Positions 1 to 8,636 of a stretch of DNA of 64,000 bases are shown here, one piece after another. This stretch comes from Streptococcus sp. oral taxon 431. Lineage in GTDB: Bacteria; Bacillota; Bacilli; Lactobacillales; Streptococcaceae. Below the pieces are notes generated by a model that ran no database searches, was not told where the DNA came from, and saw nothing but the letters and a program-made list of their open reading frames with translations. The position numbers and the translations under genes are program-made. Numbering within the stretch: the stretch's first letter is position 1; each line of letters opens with the position of its first letter. The DNA lies in the NCBI RefSeq assembly GCF_023115445.1, contig NZ_JALDUI010000005.1, positions 36,985 to 100,984 on the forward strand, written 5' to 3'.

Positions 1-1
1 T

Positions 2-406
2 GATGAAGCAGCACCAGTAGTAGAAGTCCCAGAATTCAAGGGTGGCGTTAACGCAGTCGAAGCAGCTGTTCATGAAGCTCCAGAATACACTGAAGCTATT
101 GGCACAGCAGGCGATGAAGCAGCACCAGTAGTGGAAATCCCAGAATACACAGGCAGTGTGAATGGAGCAGAAGCAGCTGTTCATGAAGTTCCAGAATACA
201 CTGAAGCTATTGGTACAGCAGGTGATGAAGCAGCACCAGTAGTAGAAGTCCCAGAATTCAAGGGTGGCGTTAACGCAGTCGAAGCAGCTGTTCATGAAGT
301 TCCAGAATACACAGGAGCTATTGGTACAGTAGGCGATGAAGCAGCACCAGTAGTGGAAATCCCAGAATACACAGGTGGTGTGAATGGAGCAGAAGCAACT
401 GTTCAT
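2..406 (+). repeat. 111-bp in-frame tandem repeats (higher-order 222 bp)
   Basis: The string gatgaagcagcaccagtag recurs at 2, 113, 224 and 335 (last base variable), exactly 111 bp (37 codons) apart. Units 1 and 3 share gtagaagtcccagaattcaa while units 2 and 4 share gtggaaatcccagaatacac, giving a higher-order period of 222 bp. Unit 4 grades into more diverged 17-18 residue units up to about 515. The array continues leftwards out of the window. Confidence 0.93.
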
Positions 407-706
407 GAAGTACCTGAGTTCACTGGTGGCGTTCCTGGTGGAAAAGGGACTATTCATCAAGTTCCAGAATTCACAGGTGGTGTCAATGGAGCAGAAGGAG
501 CAATCCATGAGGTTCCAGAATACAAAGATGAGCAGTCTCTTGTAGCTCTTACTATGTCACAAGATAAGACTTACCAAGCACCTGCAAGTCATCAATACAA
601 ACTCCCAGAGACAGGCACTAAAGAAAATGCTGGCCTTGCAGCCGTAGGTCTTGTAGGAGCATTACTTGGTCTCTTTGCAATGGGAAAGAAAAAAGAAGAC
701 GAATAA
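2..706 (+). CDS. LPXTG-anchored repeat surface protein, C-terminal part (5' cut by window edge)
   Basis: The frame is open from base 2, so the gene starts outside the window. What is visible is a repetitive stalk alternating a 20-residue unit (PEYTxAIGTxGDEAAPVVE-like) and a 17-residue unit (VPEFxGGVNxxEAAVHE-like). A short linker follows, then a sortase signal: LPETG at 602-616, a hydrophobic segment and the tail KKKEDE. Sortase A would cleave between T and G and attach the protein to peptidoglycan. The stalk probably carries an N-terminal adhesin, glycosidase or protease domain beyond the wall, but that domain is not in the window, so the function cannot be named. Similar Glu/Pro-rich units occur in large streptococcal surface enzymes (from memory). 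Transcription probably ends at the hairpin at 914-970. Confidence 0.9.
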   Translation, partial: DEAAPVVEVPEFKGGVNAVEAAVHEAPEYTEAIGTAGDEAAPVVEIPEYTGSVNGAEAAVHEVPEYTEAIGTAGDEAAPVVEVPEFKGGVNAVEAAVHEVPEYTGAIGTVGDEAAPVVEIPEYTGGVNGAEATVHEVPEFTGGVPGGKGTIHQVPEFTGGVNGAEGAIHEVPEYKDEQSLVALTMSQDKTYQAPASHQYKLPETGTKENAGLAAVGLVGALLGLFAMGKKKEDE

Positions 707-736
707 GGTGATGTAAAATCATCCAAGTCATAGAGA

Positions 737-907
737 GTGGGACAGAAATCGGTAATTCGTTAGAATTCGATTTCGTCGTCCCACCTCCGCACAGTTGAGT
801 AGGGCTGTAAAAGCTGATGAAATCAGCGTAGTAGAGCCCACTCAACCACTGCGTCTTGCTCGACAATCCAAAGACAATTGAGAGGCTAGGACTTTTGTCC
901 CAGCCTC
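737..907. repeat. Chain of three imperfect intergenic hairpins
   Basis: Three successive inverted repeats lie downstream of the surface protein gene: GTGGGAC..GTCCCAC (737-784), GTTGAGT..ACTCAAC with an inner GCTGAT/ATCAGC (794-846), and GAGGCTxGGAC TTTT GTCCxAGCCTC (882-907). There is no plausible coding frame. The core of the third hairpin and the terminator that follows recur at 62748-62827, so this is a mobile or dispersed repeat type. It was not recognisable as BOX or RUP from memory. Confidence 0.7.
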
Positions 908-913
908 GATTAT

Positions 914-970
914 AAAAAGCGGACAAAACTAGTTTTCTGATGAACAGAATCTGGTCTTGTTCGCTTTTTT
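914..970 (+). terminator. Terminator-like hairpin ending the surface protein unit
   Basis: AAAAAGCGGACAA pairs with TTGTTCGCTTTTT with one G-U pair, enclosing an inner ACTAGTTTTCTG/CAGAATCTGGT stem, and ends in a T run. A second copy at 62773-62827 has an A-U pair where this one has G-U, which suggests the fold is conserved. The rest of the gap, 971-1133, holds only a perfect 9-bp inverted repeat (1088-1109) and no supported gene. Confidence 0.75.
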
Positions 971-1156
971 GGCTCATGAATCAATTGCAAAAGAAGATAA
1001 GAGATGATTTTCTACAAAAAGCAAACAGCAAACTAGAGGAATTGCCTTAGAAACAAGGTAAGTAAGCCAATAAGACTTGTTTTCAGCGATTTTAAGGAGT
1101 CTTAAAATCACTCTAATGTATACAGGGATAAGCTTTCTTTCTCTCCTCAAAAGAGT

Positions 1157-1162
1157 TATAAT
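1157..1162 (+). promoter_or_regulatory. -10 box of ABC exporter genes
   Basis: TATAAT at 1157-1162 lies 33 bases before the ATG at 1196. The intervening sequence carries a strong Shine-Dalgarno (gaggaggag). No convincing -35 is seen. The inverted repeat GATTTTAAG-GAGT-CTTAAAATC at 1088-1109 sits upstream and could bind a regulator. Confidence 0.6.
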
Positions 1163-1195
1163 AAAGATGAAAATAGGAGAAGAGGAGGAGATAGG

Positions 1196-1897
1196 ATGGC
1201 TTATATTGAAATGAAAAATAGCTATAAGAGGTATCATACTGGTGATACAGAAATCGTAGCTAATCGAGATGTCAACTTCGAGATTGAAAAGGGAGAACTA
1301 GTCATTATCCTTGGGGCATCTGGTGCAGGGAAGTCAACCGTTTTAAATATTCTAGGTGGTATGGATACAAACGATGAAGGGCAAGTCTGGGTTGATGGGA
1401 CTAATATTTCTGACTATACATCCCATCAGAGAACCAACTATCGTAGAGATGACGTTGGCTTTGTCTTTCAATTTTACAACTTGGTTTCTAACTTGACTGC
1501 TAAAGAAAATGTCGAGCTAGCTTCAGAAATTGTTGCCGATGCCTTGGATCCAGAACAGGTTCTCAAGGATGTAGGTTTAGGCCACCGTCTCAATAACTTT
1601 CCAGCCCAGTTGTCAGGTGGTGAGCAACAACGGGTCTCTATTGCACGAGCCGTTGCTAAAAATCCTAAAATTCTCCTTTGTGATGAACCAACGGGAGCTT
1701 TGGACTACCAGACTGGTAAGCAGGTTCTAAAGATTCTGCAAGATATGTCACGAAAGAAGGGTACCACTGTTATCATCGTGACCCATAATGCTTCGCTAGC
1801 TCCTATAGCTGATCGCGTGATTCAGATGCATGATGCCAGTGTCAAGAGTGTTGTCCTCAATCCTCAACCACAGGATATTGATGATTTGGAGTATTGA
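1196..1897 (+). CDS. ABC transporter ATP-binding protein, MacB/LolD class
   Basis: This 233-residue nucleotide-binding subunit hydrolyses ATP for the permease encoded immediately downstream. Visible motifs are Walker [10 protein letters not shown] near residue 40, the Q-loop FVFQFYN, signature LSGGEQQR and Walker [13 protein letters not shown]. The signature and the TGALD context are typical of the MacB/LolD/FtsE subfamily, which drives extrusion or mechanotransmission rather than import. The start is well placed behind gaggaggagatagg. The stop is one base before the next gene's ATG, so the pair is translationally coupled. The substrate cannot be read from the sequence; peptides, lipids or antibiotics are family possibilities. 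Confidence 0.93.
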   Translation: MAYIEMKNSYKRYHTGDTEIVANRDVNFEIEKGELVIILGASGAGKSTVLNILGGMDTNDEGQVWVDGTNISDYTSHQRTNYRRDDVGFVFQFYNLVSNLTAKENVELASEIVADALDPEQVLKDVGLGHRLNNFPAQLSGGEQQRVSIARAVAKNPKILLCDEPTGALDYQTGKQVLKILQDMSRKKGTTVIIVTHNASLAPIADRVIQMHDASVKSVVLNPQPQDIDDLEY

Positions 1898-1898
1898 G

Positions 1899-4604
1899 AT
1901 GAAAAGAAAGACATATTGGAAAGACCTGCTCCAGTCTTTCACAGGTTCAAAGGGACGGTTTTTATCCATCCTAACTCTGATGATGTTGGGTTCTTTAGCC
2001 GTGGTTGGTCTCAAAGTAGCCAGTCCCAATATGGAGCGAACAGCATGGGATTATATTCAAAAAGCCAATCTGGCTGATATTACTGTCATAGCAGATTATG
2101 GTCTAGATCAGGCAGACCAGGCAGAATTGCAAAATCTTACGGGAGCAGCCGTAGAGTTTGGTTATATGACGGATTTGACTCTAGAAGGTAGCCAAGATGC
2201 CATACGAATCTTTTCAAATACTGATAAGATTTCAAAATTTCAAGTAACGGAAGGTCGTTTGCCTGAAAAAGAAGATGAATTAGCCTTGGCGGACTTTTGG
2301 AAAGATCGCTATCAGATTGGTCAAGTCATTCATTTGAGTCAAAAGAAGGGCAGCAATTCTCAGTTGAAGCGAGATAGTTATACCATTACAGGCTTTGTCC
2401 ACTCACCAGATATTTTTTCAAAATCAGATATGGGGAGTTCAGTCAGTGGTAATGGAAATCTAGCAGCTTACGCTGTCGTAACTGAAGAAAATTTTAAGAG
2501 CTCTGTATACACGATTGCCCGCTTGCGTTTTGCTAGTCTAACAGATGTCAATCCTTTCTCTAGTGATTACGAAAAAAAGCTAGAGGAAGAAGAGGAGACT
2601 TTAAAGGAACTAGTTGCTGATAATGGACAAGCGCGGCTAGAGAAAATGAAGAAGGATGCCCAAGAGTCCCTTGATGAGGGCAAGAAACAACTAGACGAGG
2701 CAGAGACCAACTTGACAGCTGGCAAGAAACGCCTACAAGAAATCGAAACGCGTCTACAAGCTCAAGAAAATCAAGTGAGCCAACTACCAGAACCACAAAA
2801 AAGTCAAGCATCTAGTCAGTTAGAAGAAGCAAAAAAGCAACTGAAGCAGGAACAGGAAAAGCTGAGCCAAGCCGAAACAGATCTTACTAACGAAAAGGCT
2901 AAATGGCAGACCAGTCAGGATGAAGTCAATGCTCTGACAGAGCCAAGCTATCATGTCTACAATCGAAAGAGTTCTCCAACTGGTCAAGGTTATCTCATGT
3001 ATAGTAACTCGGCCATGAGTATTCGTGCCGTAGGGAATATTTTTCCAGTTGTTCTCTATGCCGTAGCAGCCATGGTTACCTTTACCACCATGACACGATT
3101 TGTAGACGAGGAAAGGACCAATGCTGGTATCTTTAAGGCTTTAGGCTACCATAGTAAGGATATCATTGCTAAGTTTGTGATTTACGGTCTAGTTGCTGGT
3201 ACTCTTGGCACCCTTTTGGGAATTCTGATTGGTCATTATGTCTTAGCACCCACAATCTCGCATATCATCACTGAACGAATGATCGTTGGTGAGAGTCAGC
3301 AGTATTTCTATTGGACCTATAGTTGCTTAGCTCTGGGTCTAAGCTTAGTAGCTAGCGTTTTACCTGCCTACCTTGTATCTCGCAGAGAGTTGCATGAAGA
3401 AGCAGCGCAATTATTACTACCCAAGCCACCAGTCAAGGGCTCAAAGATTCTCTTGGAGCGCATCACCTTTATCTGGTCTCATTTGAGCTTTACCCAAAAA
3501 GTTACAGCTCGCAACATTTTCCGTTACAAACAACGCATGCTGATGACTATTTTTGGGGTCGCAGGTTCAGTAGCCCTCCTCTTTGCAGGGCTTGGTATCC
3601 AATCTTCTGTGGTAGGAGTTGCTGACAGGCAGTTTAAGGATTTGCAACAATACCAGATGGTTCTCTCTGTCAATTCTCGAGCTTCAGATTCTGATAAGGC
3701 AAAGCTAGAAGAAAAATTGCAGAGTGATGAAGTTGAAAACTATCGTTTAATTTCTTCCAAACAGGTTGAGGAAAAGTATGCTGGCAAGGCAGGTGTTCAA
3801 ACCGTGACCATCATGGTAACGGATCAAGATGATCTGGCTCCCTTTGTCCTCCTAGAAAGAAATGGGGAAAAACTGAGCTTATCTAACGGACTTGTTCTAA
3901 CTGAAAAATTAGCCCAGTTGGCAGGAGTTTCCCTTGGTGACAACTTTACAATAGATGGGAAAACCTTTAAGGTTGGAGCCATTACCGAGCACTACGTAGG
4001 CCATTTTGTTTATATGAATCAGGCGACCTATGAGGAGATATATGGTCAAACTCCTAAGATGAATACCTATCTAGTCCAACTCAAGGATAAAAGTGAAGGC
4101 AATACTGAAAGAGTCGCAGGAGAATTTATGGACCAGGCGGCTGTCAGTGGCCTCGTTCAAAACGCCTCCACCATTCAGCTCTTTGAAAGTTTTGCTAATT
4201 CTCTGAATCACACCATGGCGATTTTGGTGCTGGTATCGGTGCTACTAGCCATCGTGATTCTCTATAATTTGACCAATATCAATGTTGCTGAACGGATTCG
4301 GGAACTCTCAACCATCAAGGTTCTTGGTTTTCATAACAAAGAAGTGACCCTTTACATATATCGGGAAACCATCCTATTGTCACTAATTGGAATGATTGTA
4401 GGATTGGTATCAGGCTTTTATCTCCATCAATTTCTCATTCAGATGATCGCACCCGGTACCTTCCGTTTTCAACCCAAGGTCGGCTGGGAAGTTTATCTCA
4501 TCCCAGTTCTAGCTGTCAGTGTCATTTTGACCATCCTAGGAGTTTTTGTCAATCATTATCTCCGAAAGGTGGATATGTTAGAAGCCCTCAAGTCTGTAGA
4601 ATAA
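1899..4604 (+). CDS. ABC transporter permease, two FtsX domains with coiled coil
   Basis: The 901-residue permease partners the preceding ATPase. An N-terminal membrane segment (about 18-40) is followed by an extracytoplasmic region containing a long Gln/Glu/Lys-rich coiled coil (roughly 225-350). Next come an FtsX-like bundle of three helices (about 385-520), another membrane helix near 575, a second extracytoplasmic domain and a final FtsX bundle (about 770-890). Duplicated FtsX domains in one chain are usual for Firmicute exporters of this type. The frame extends upstream to 1830, but ATG 1899 has ggag seven bases before it and follows the ATPase stop directly, so that start was chosen. 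The coiled coil suggests an extracellular stalk, as in mechanotransmission ABC systems (inference). Confidence 0.9.
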   Translation: MKRKTYWKDLLQSFTGSKGRFLSILTLMMLGSLAVVGLKVASPNMERTAWDYIQKANLADITVIADYGLDQADQAELQNLTGAAVEFGYMTDLTLEGSQDAIRIFSNTDKISKFQVTEGRLPEKEDELALADFWKDRYQIGQVIHLSQKKGSNSQLKRDSYTITGFVHSPDIFSKSDMGSSVSGNGNLAAYAVVTEENFKSSVYTIARLRFASLTDVNPFSSDYEKKLEEEEETLKELVADNGQARLEKMKKDAQESLDEGKKQLDEAETNLTAGKKRLQEIETRLQAQENQVSQLPEPQKSQASSQLEEAKKQLKQEQEKLSQAETDLTNEKAKWQTSQDEVNALTEPSYHVYNRKSSPTGQGYLMYSNSAMSIRAVGNIFPVVLYAVAAMVTFTTMTRFVDEERTNAGIFKALGYHSKDIIAKFVIYGLVAGTLGTLLGILIGHYVLAPTISHIITERMIVGESQQYFYWTYSCLALGLSLVASVLPAYLVSRRELHEEAAQLLLPKPPVKGSKILLERITFIWSHLSFTQKVTARNIFRYKQRMLMTIFGVAGSVALLFAGLGIQSSVVGVADRQFKDLQQYQMVLSVNSRASDSDKAKLEEKLQSDEVENYRLISSKQVEEKYAGKAGVQTVTIMVTDQDDLAPFVLLERNGEKLSLSNGLVLTEKLAQLAGVSLGDNFTIDGKTFKVGAITEHYVGHFVYMNQATYEEIYGQTPKMNTYLVQLKDKSEGNTERVAGEFMDQAAVSGLVQNASTIQLFESFANSLNHTMAILVLVSVLLAIVILYNLTNINVAERIRELSTIKVLGFHNKEVTLYIYRETILLSLIGMIVGLVSGFYLHQFLIQMIAPGTFRFQPKVGWEVYLIPVLAVSVILTILGVFVNHYLRKVDMLEALKSVE

Positions 4605-4627
4605 TTGGTAGAGGACAAAAACAAATA

Positions 4628-4652
4628 AGAAAGCCCTTTGTGGCTTTTTTAT
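4628..4652 (+). terminator. Intrinsic terminator after ABC exporter
   Basis: AAAGCC-CTTTGT-GGCTTTTTT hairpin with T run, between the permease stop and murD. The murD -10-like taaaat follows at about 4666. Confidence 0.8.
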
Positions 4653-4699
4653 TTTCATAAAAATGGTAAAATAGTAAGAGTAGAAATGGAGTTCTAGAT

Positions 4700-6052
4700 A
4701 TGAAACGAATTGATCAATTTGAAAATAAGAAAGTATTAGTCCTCGGTTTGGCTAAATCAGGTGAGTCTGCAGCTCGTCTTTTGGACAAGCTAGGTGCCAT
4801 TGTGACAGTGAATGATGGCAAGCCTTTTGAGGAAAATCCAGCAGCTCAGAGCCTTTTAGAAGAGGGTATCAAGGTTGTCACTGGTGGACATCCTTTGGAA
4901 TTGTTGGATGAAGATTTTGCACTTATGGTAAAGAATCCAGGGATTCCTTATAGCAATCCGATGATTGAAAAAGCTCTAGAAAAAGGCATTCCAGTCTTGA
5001 CTGAGGTTGAGTTGGCTTATTTGGTTTCAGAGGCACCGATTGTTGGTATTACTGGTTCAAATGGTAAGACAACGACCACAACCATGATTGGTGAAGTTCT
5101 GACTGTTGCAGGCCAAAATGGACTTTTATCAGGGAACATCGGTTATCCTGCAAGCCAGGTAGCTCAGACTGCGACAGATAAGGCCACCCTTGTCATGGAA
5201 CTTTCTTCTTTCCAATTAATGGGAATCCAGGAATTCCATCCTGAAATTGCTGTTATCACCAACCTGATGCCAACACATATTGACTATCACGGTTCTTTTG
5301 AAGCCTATGTGGCAGCTAAGTGGAATATTCAAAGCAATATGACAGCGGCTGATTACTTAGTATTGAACTTCAACCAGGAATTAGCTAAAGAGCTTGCTAC
5401 AAAGACAAACGCGACTGTAGTACCATTCTCAACCCTTGAAAAGGTTGACGGTGCTTATCTTGAAGATGGTCTTCTCTACTTCCGTGGTGAAAAAGTCATG
5501 GCAGCTGATGAAATCGGAGTTCCTGGTAGCCACAATGTGGAAAATGCTCTTGCAACCATTGCTGTAGCTAAACTTCGTGGTGTGGACAATGAAATCATCA
5601 AGGAAACCTTGTCAGCCTTTGGTGGTGTGAAGCACCGTCTCCAATTCGTAGACCAAATCAATGGCGTTAAATTTTATAACGATAGTAAGTCAACCAATAT
5701 CTTGGCAACTCAAAAAGCCTTGTCTGGATTTGACAACAGCAAGGTTATCTTGATTGCGGGTGGTTTAGACCGTGGCAATGAGTTTGACGAATTGGTTCCA
5801 GACATCACTGGACTGAAGAAAATGGTCATCCTCGGCCAGTCTGCAGAGCGTGTGAAACGTGCAGCGGATAAGGCTGGTGTTGCTTATGTCGATGCGACAG
5901 ATATTGCTGATGCAACTCGGAAAGCTTACGAATTTGCAGAAGAGGGTGATGTAGTTCTCCTCAGTCCTGCTAACGCAAGTTGGGATATGTATGCCAACTT
6001 TGAAGTGCGTGGAAATCTGTTCATCAACACTGTAGCGGAGTTAAAAGAGTAA
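4700..6052 (+). CDS. murD: UDP-N-acetylmuramoyl-L-alanine--D-glutamate ligase
   Basis: MurD adds D-glutamate to UDP-MurNAc-L-Ala in the cytoplasmic stage of peptidoglycan synthesis, using ATP. The 450 residues match the family length. The N-terminal domain begins [16 protein letters not shown] (nucleotide-sugar binding). The Mur ligase P-loop [10 protein letters not shown] lies near residue 118, MPTHIDYHG is the central-domain motif, and the C-terminal ligase domain contains HRLQFV and FYNDSKSTN. The gene starts at ATG 4700 after a ggag ribosome site. murG begins two bases after the stop, so murD-murG-divIB form one unit, the usual streptococcal arrangement. A second and third Mur ligase (murE, murC) lie elsewhere in this window. 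Confidence 0.98.
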   Translation: MKRIDQFENKKVLVLGLAKSGESAARLLDKLGAIVTVNDGKPFEENPAAQSLLEEGIKVVTGGHPLELLDEDFALMVKNPGIPYSNPMIEKALEKGIPVLTEVELAYLVSEAPIVGITGSNGKTTTTTMIGEVLTVAGQNGLLSGNIGYPASQVAQTATDKATLVMELSSFQLMGIQEFHPEIAVITNLMPTHIDYHGSFEAYVAAKWNIQSNMTAADYLVLNFNQELAKELATKTNATVVPFSTLEKVDGAYLEDGLLYFRGEKVMAADEIGVPGSHNVENALATIAVAKLRGVDNEIIKETLSAFGGVKHRLQFVDQINGVKFYNDSKSTNILATQKALSGFDNSKVILIAGGLDRGNEFDELVPDITGLKKMVILGQSAERVKRAADKAGVAYVDATDIADATRKAYEFAEEGDVVLLSPANASWDMYANFEVRGNLFINTVAELKE

Positions 6053-6053
6053 T

Positions 6054-7112
6054 ATGAAAAAGATAGTATTTACAGGTGGGGGAACGGTTGGACACGTCAC
6101 CCTCAACCTTTTGTTAATGCCCAAGTTCATCGAAGATGGCTGGGAAGTCCACTATATTGGTGACAAAAATGGAATTGAGCACCATGAAATCCTCAAGTCA
6201 GGTCTAGATGTCACTTTCCATTCTATTGCAACAGGAAAACTACGTCGTTATTTCTCATGGCAAAATATGGTTGACGTCTTTAAGGTTGCGTTTGGAATCC
6301 TTCAATCGCTCTTTATCATGCTACGTGTTCGTCCACAGGCCCTCTTTTCTAAGGGAGGATTTGTATCTGTTCCGCCTGTTATCGCGGCACGAGTCTGCAG
6401 AGTACCAGTCTTTATCCATGAGTCTGACCTCTCCATGGGCTTGGCCAATAAAATCGCCTATAAGTTTGCGACCAAGATGTACTCTACTTTTGAACAAGCG
6501 TCTAGTCTCACTAAGGTAGAGCACGTTGGAGCTGTGACCAAGGTTTCTGGCCTAATTATGGAAGAACCTGAAGAAATGGTAGATATCCGAACTTACTTCG
6601 ATAGTAAGTTACCAACCCTTCTCTTTGTAGGTGGTTCTGCTGGAGCGCGTGTCTTTAACCAATTAGTTACAGACCATAAGGAAGAGCTGACTAGTCGTTA
6701 TAATATCATCAACCTAACAGGGGATGCTAGCTTAAATGAACTAAGTTCAAACCTCTACCGTGTTGACTATGTGACGGAACTCTATCAACCACTCATGAAT
6801 CAGGCTGATGTGGTCATCACTCGTGGTGGTGCCAATACGATTTTTGAACTGTTGGCCATGGCTAAATTGCATATCATTGTCCCTCTAGGGCGTGAAGCTA
6901 GCCGTGGAGATCAGATTGAAAATGCAGCTTACTTTGTGAAAAAAGGCTATGCAGAGGAGTTGCAAGAGAGCGATTTGACCTTGTCTACTTTAGAAGAAAA
7001 AGTAAGCAAGCTTTTGAACCACAAAGAAGACTACCAGATCACGATGAAGAATTCTCATGAATTAAAATCTGTGGCGGATTTTTATGCGCTACTAAAAAAA
7101 GATCTATCATAA
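6054..7112 (+). CDS. murG: UDP-GlcNAc:MurNAc-pentapeptide-undecaprenol GlcNAc transferase
   Basis: MurG transfers GlcNAc onto lipid I to give lipid II at the inner face of the membrane. The 352-residue protein is a GT-B glycosyltransferase. The N-terminal loop reads [12 protein letters not shown], with Val in place of the second Gly of the common GGGTGGH, a variant I recall in streptococci. The C-terminal domain shows [11 protein letters not shown] and the donor-site region [12 protein letters not shown]. The hydrophobic patch for membrane docking is [11 protein letters not shown] (about residue 80). It is translated directly after murD and nine bases before divIB, linking lipid II supply to the divisome. 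Confidence 0.97.
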   Translation: MKKIVFTGGGTVGHVTLNLLLMPKFIEDGWEVHYIGDKNGIEHHEILKSGLDVTFHSIATGKLRRYFSWQNMVDVFKVAFGILQSLFIMLRVRPQALFSKGGFVSVPPVIAARVCRVPVFIHESDLSMGLANKIAYKFATKMYSTFEQASSLTKVEHVGAVTKVSGLIMEEPEEMVDIRTYFDSKLPTLLFVGGSAGARVFNQLVTDHKEELTSRYNIINLTGDASLNELSSNLYRVDYVTELYQPLMNQADVVITRGGANTIFELLAMAKLHIIVPLGREASRGDQIENAAYFVKKGYAEELQESDLTLSTLEEKVSKLLNHKEDYQITMKNSHELKSVADFYALLKKDLS

Positions 7113-7121
7113 GGAAAATCG

Positions 7122-8396
7122 ATGTCAAAGGATAAGAAACAAGAGCCAACTCAAGGCAAGGAATTGTCAGAGTGGCAAAAACGAAATCAAGAATATCTTC
7201 AAAAAAAAGCTGAAGAAGAGGCCCAACTAGCCAAAGAAAAGGCCCAAGCAGATACCAATAAAAAAGAAGTTGCAAAAACTCTGGAAGAAGAAACCACCTT
7301 ATCAGAGTGGCAGAAGCAGAACCGTGAATATCTGCGCAAAAAGGCTGAAGAAGAGACAAAGGAAGAACAAGAGTCAGACTTATCTGAAGATACTGAGGCA
7401 GAAGAGACCTCAGATTCTAATCCTGAAGAGCAGAAGGAGAGTGCAGAAGACCAGTCCTCTCCTGAGAATGAGGAGGAAACTACTGAGACAGAACAAGTAG
7501 AAGAAGAGGACGAAACATCTGAAGAAACAAAAGTAGAAGAAAAGAGATCTAAGTCTAAGAAAAAGATTGCTAATCCTTCTATTCCAAGTGTTCATATCTG
7601 GCGTGCTGTTACGATTCTAATCCCAAGTTTGCTTGTCTTGATCTTTTCCATCTATCTTTTGACGCCATACTCAACTCTGAAAAACATACAGGTTACTGGT
7701 ACGGTAGAGACCAATGCAGACCAAATCAAAGAGGCTTCAGGGATTCGTGATAGTGACTATACCTTTAGTCTACTTCTCAATAAAGACAAACATGCTGAGA
7801 TGATTAAGTCCAATCACTGGATTGAATCTGCTAGCATTCACTATCAATTTCCGACCAATTTCACCATCCAGGTCAAGGAATACGGGATTGTAGCCTATTA
7901 TGTTTCTGGAGAGGACCATTATCCGATTCTTTCTAGTGGGACGGTGGAAACTAGTCCAGTTAGCCTAGTCAGTCTTCCAGAAACCTATCTATCTGTTCTC
8001 TTCAACGATGAACAGCAAGTCAAAACCTTGATTGAACAACTGGCTGAAATCAGCCCAGAGATTAAGCAAGCGATCAAAACGATTGAATTGGCTCCAACTA
8101 GTGTAACTAGTGATATGCTTAAGATTACCATGTATGATACGGATGAAGTTTTGGTTCCTCTATCAGAACTAGGTAAAAAATTGCCTTACTACAGTAAGAT
8201 TAAACCTCAATTGACAGTACCAAGTGGTATTGATATGGAAGTTGGGATCTATAGTTATAGTTTGGCGGATAAGGCACTTGAGGACGAAAGAATCAAGGCC
8301 AAAGAAGAGGAGAAGAAAAAGCAGGAGGAAGAAAAGAAAAAACAAGAGGAACAGGGTAATCAAAATCAAACAACTCAACAATCACAGAGTCGTTAA
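7122..8396 (+). CDS. divIB: Cell division protein DivIB/FtsQ
   Basis: DivIB is a bitopic septal protein that works with FtsL and DivIC at the division site. The 424 residues comprise a long, highly charged cytoplasmic tail (1-158), one membrane helix (about 162-183), a POTRA domain starting at STLKNIQVTGTVETNADQI, the FtsQ beta domain, and a Lys/Glu/Gln-rich C-terminal tail. The cytoplasmic tail contains a near-perfect duplication: LSEWQKRNQEYLQKKAEEE at 15-33 and LSEWQKQNREYLRKKAEEE at 60-78, followed by an acidic stretch. The start ATG 7122 follows aaggaaa. It is the last gene of the murD-murG-divIB unit; the other dcw genes are not in the window. Confidence 0.95.
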   Translation: MSKDKKQEPTQGKELSEWQKRNQEYLQKKAEEEAQLAKEKAQADTNKKEVAKTLEEETTLSEWQKQNREYLRKKAEEETKEEQESDLSEDTEAEETSDSNPEEQKESAEDQSSPENEEETTETEQVEEEDETSEETKVEEKRSKSKKKIANPSIPSVHIWRAVTILIPSLLVLIFSIYLLTPYSTLKNIQVTGTVETNADQIKEASGIRDSDYTFSLLLNKDKHAEMIKSNHWIESASIHYQFPTNFTIQVKEYGIVAYYVSGEDHYPILSSGTVETSPVSLVSLPETYLSVLFNDEQQVKTLIEQLAEISPEIKQAIKTIELAPTSVTSDMLKITMYDTDEVLVPLSELGKKLPYYSKIKPQLTVPSGIDMEVGIYSYSLADKALEDERIKAKEEEKKKQEEEKKKQEEQGNQNQTTQQSQSR

Positions 8397-8463
8397 GCTT
8401 GAGATGATTCTGTTGACTTGATGATGAGTCCTGTTTTCTACAAGTTCAATTACTGTTTTTTAC

Positions 8464-8492
8464 TTGACAAGTACAGCTTTAAATAATAGAAT
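8464..8492 (+). promoter_or_regulatory. Promoter of pyrF-pyrE
   Basis: TTGACA (8464-8469), a 17-base spacer and TAGAAT (8487-8492) give a near-consensus sigma-A promoter just ahead of the PyrR-type leader. Confidence 0.85.
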
Positions 8493-8505
8493 AGTAAAAA
8501 ACCTT

Positions 8506-8599
8506 TAAAGCGGTCCAGAGAGGCAGCTAAGGTTAGACGGTGAAAGGGTGAATTCTACCTATTTTTCGTGGAACCTTGCTGTAGGCAGGTTCCTTTTTT
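8506..8599 (+). promoter_or_regulatory. PyrR-dependent attenuator in pyr leader
   Basis: The leader contains GGTCCAGAGAGGC (8512-8524), which closely matches the conserved loop of Gram-positive PyrR-binding (anti-antiterminator) RNAs. Downstream is an intrinsic terminator GGAACCTTGC-TGTA-GCAGGTTCC-TTTTTT (8570-8599). By analogy with Bacillus and Lactococcus, UMP-bound PyrR would stabilise the binding loop and allow termination, lowering pyrF-pyrE expression when pyrimidines are plentiful. The region before the promoter, 8397-8463, shows nothing else. Confidence 0.88.
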
Positions 8600-8636
8600 C
8601 ATGCTCTCTTGCTGACAAAGGTAAAAGGAGAAAAGT

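Noticed and set aside
2..515. Regular repeats that might be taken for a CRISPR array
   Set aside because: The repeats are contiguous, protein-coding in one frame, 111 bp long and have no unique spacers.
737..970. Assignment of the hairpin chain to BOX, RUP or SPRITE repeats
   Set aside because: Known core strings of BOX and RUP were not found, and SPRITE could not be checked from memory; left unclassified.
976..1050. Small open frame of 24 codons (starts MNQLQKKIRDDF) between the hairpins and the ABC genes
   Set aside because: There is no ribosome binding site, promoter or recognisable family. It may be a gene fragment but cannot be supported.
1830..1898. Upstream extension of the ABC permease overlapping the ATPase gene
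   Set aside because: The extension runs in the coding sequence of the ATPase; ATG 1899 has a proper ribosome site and the usual permease N terminus.
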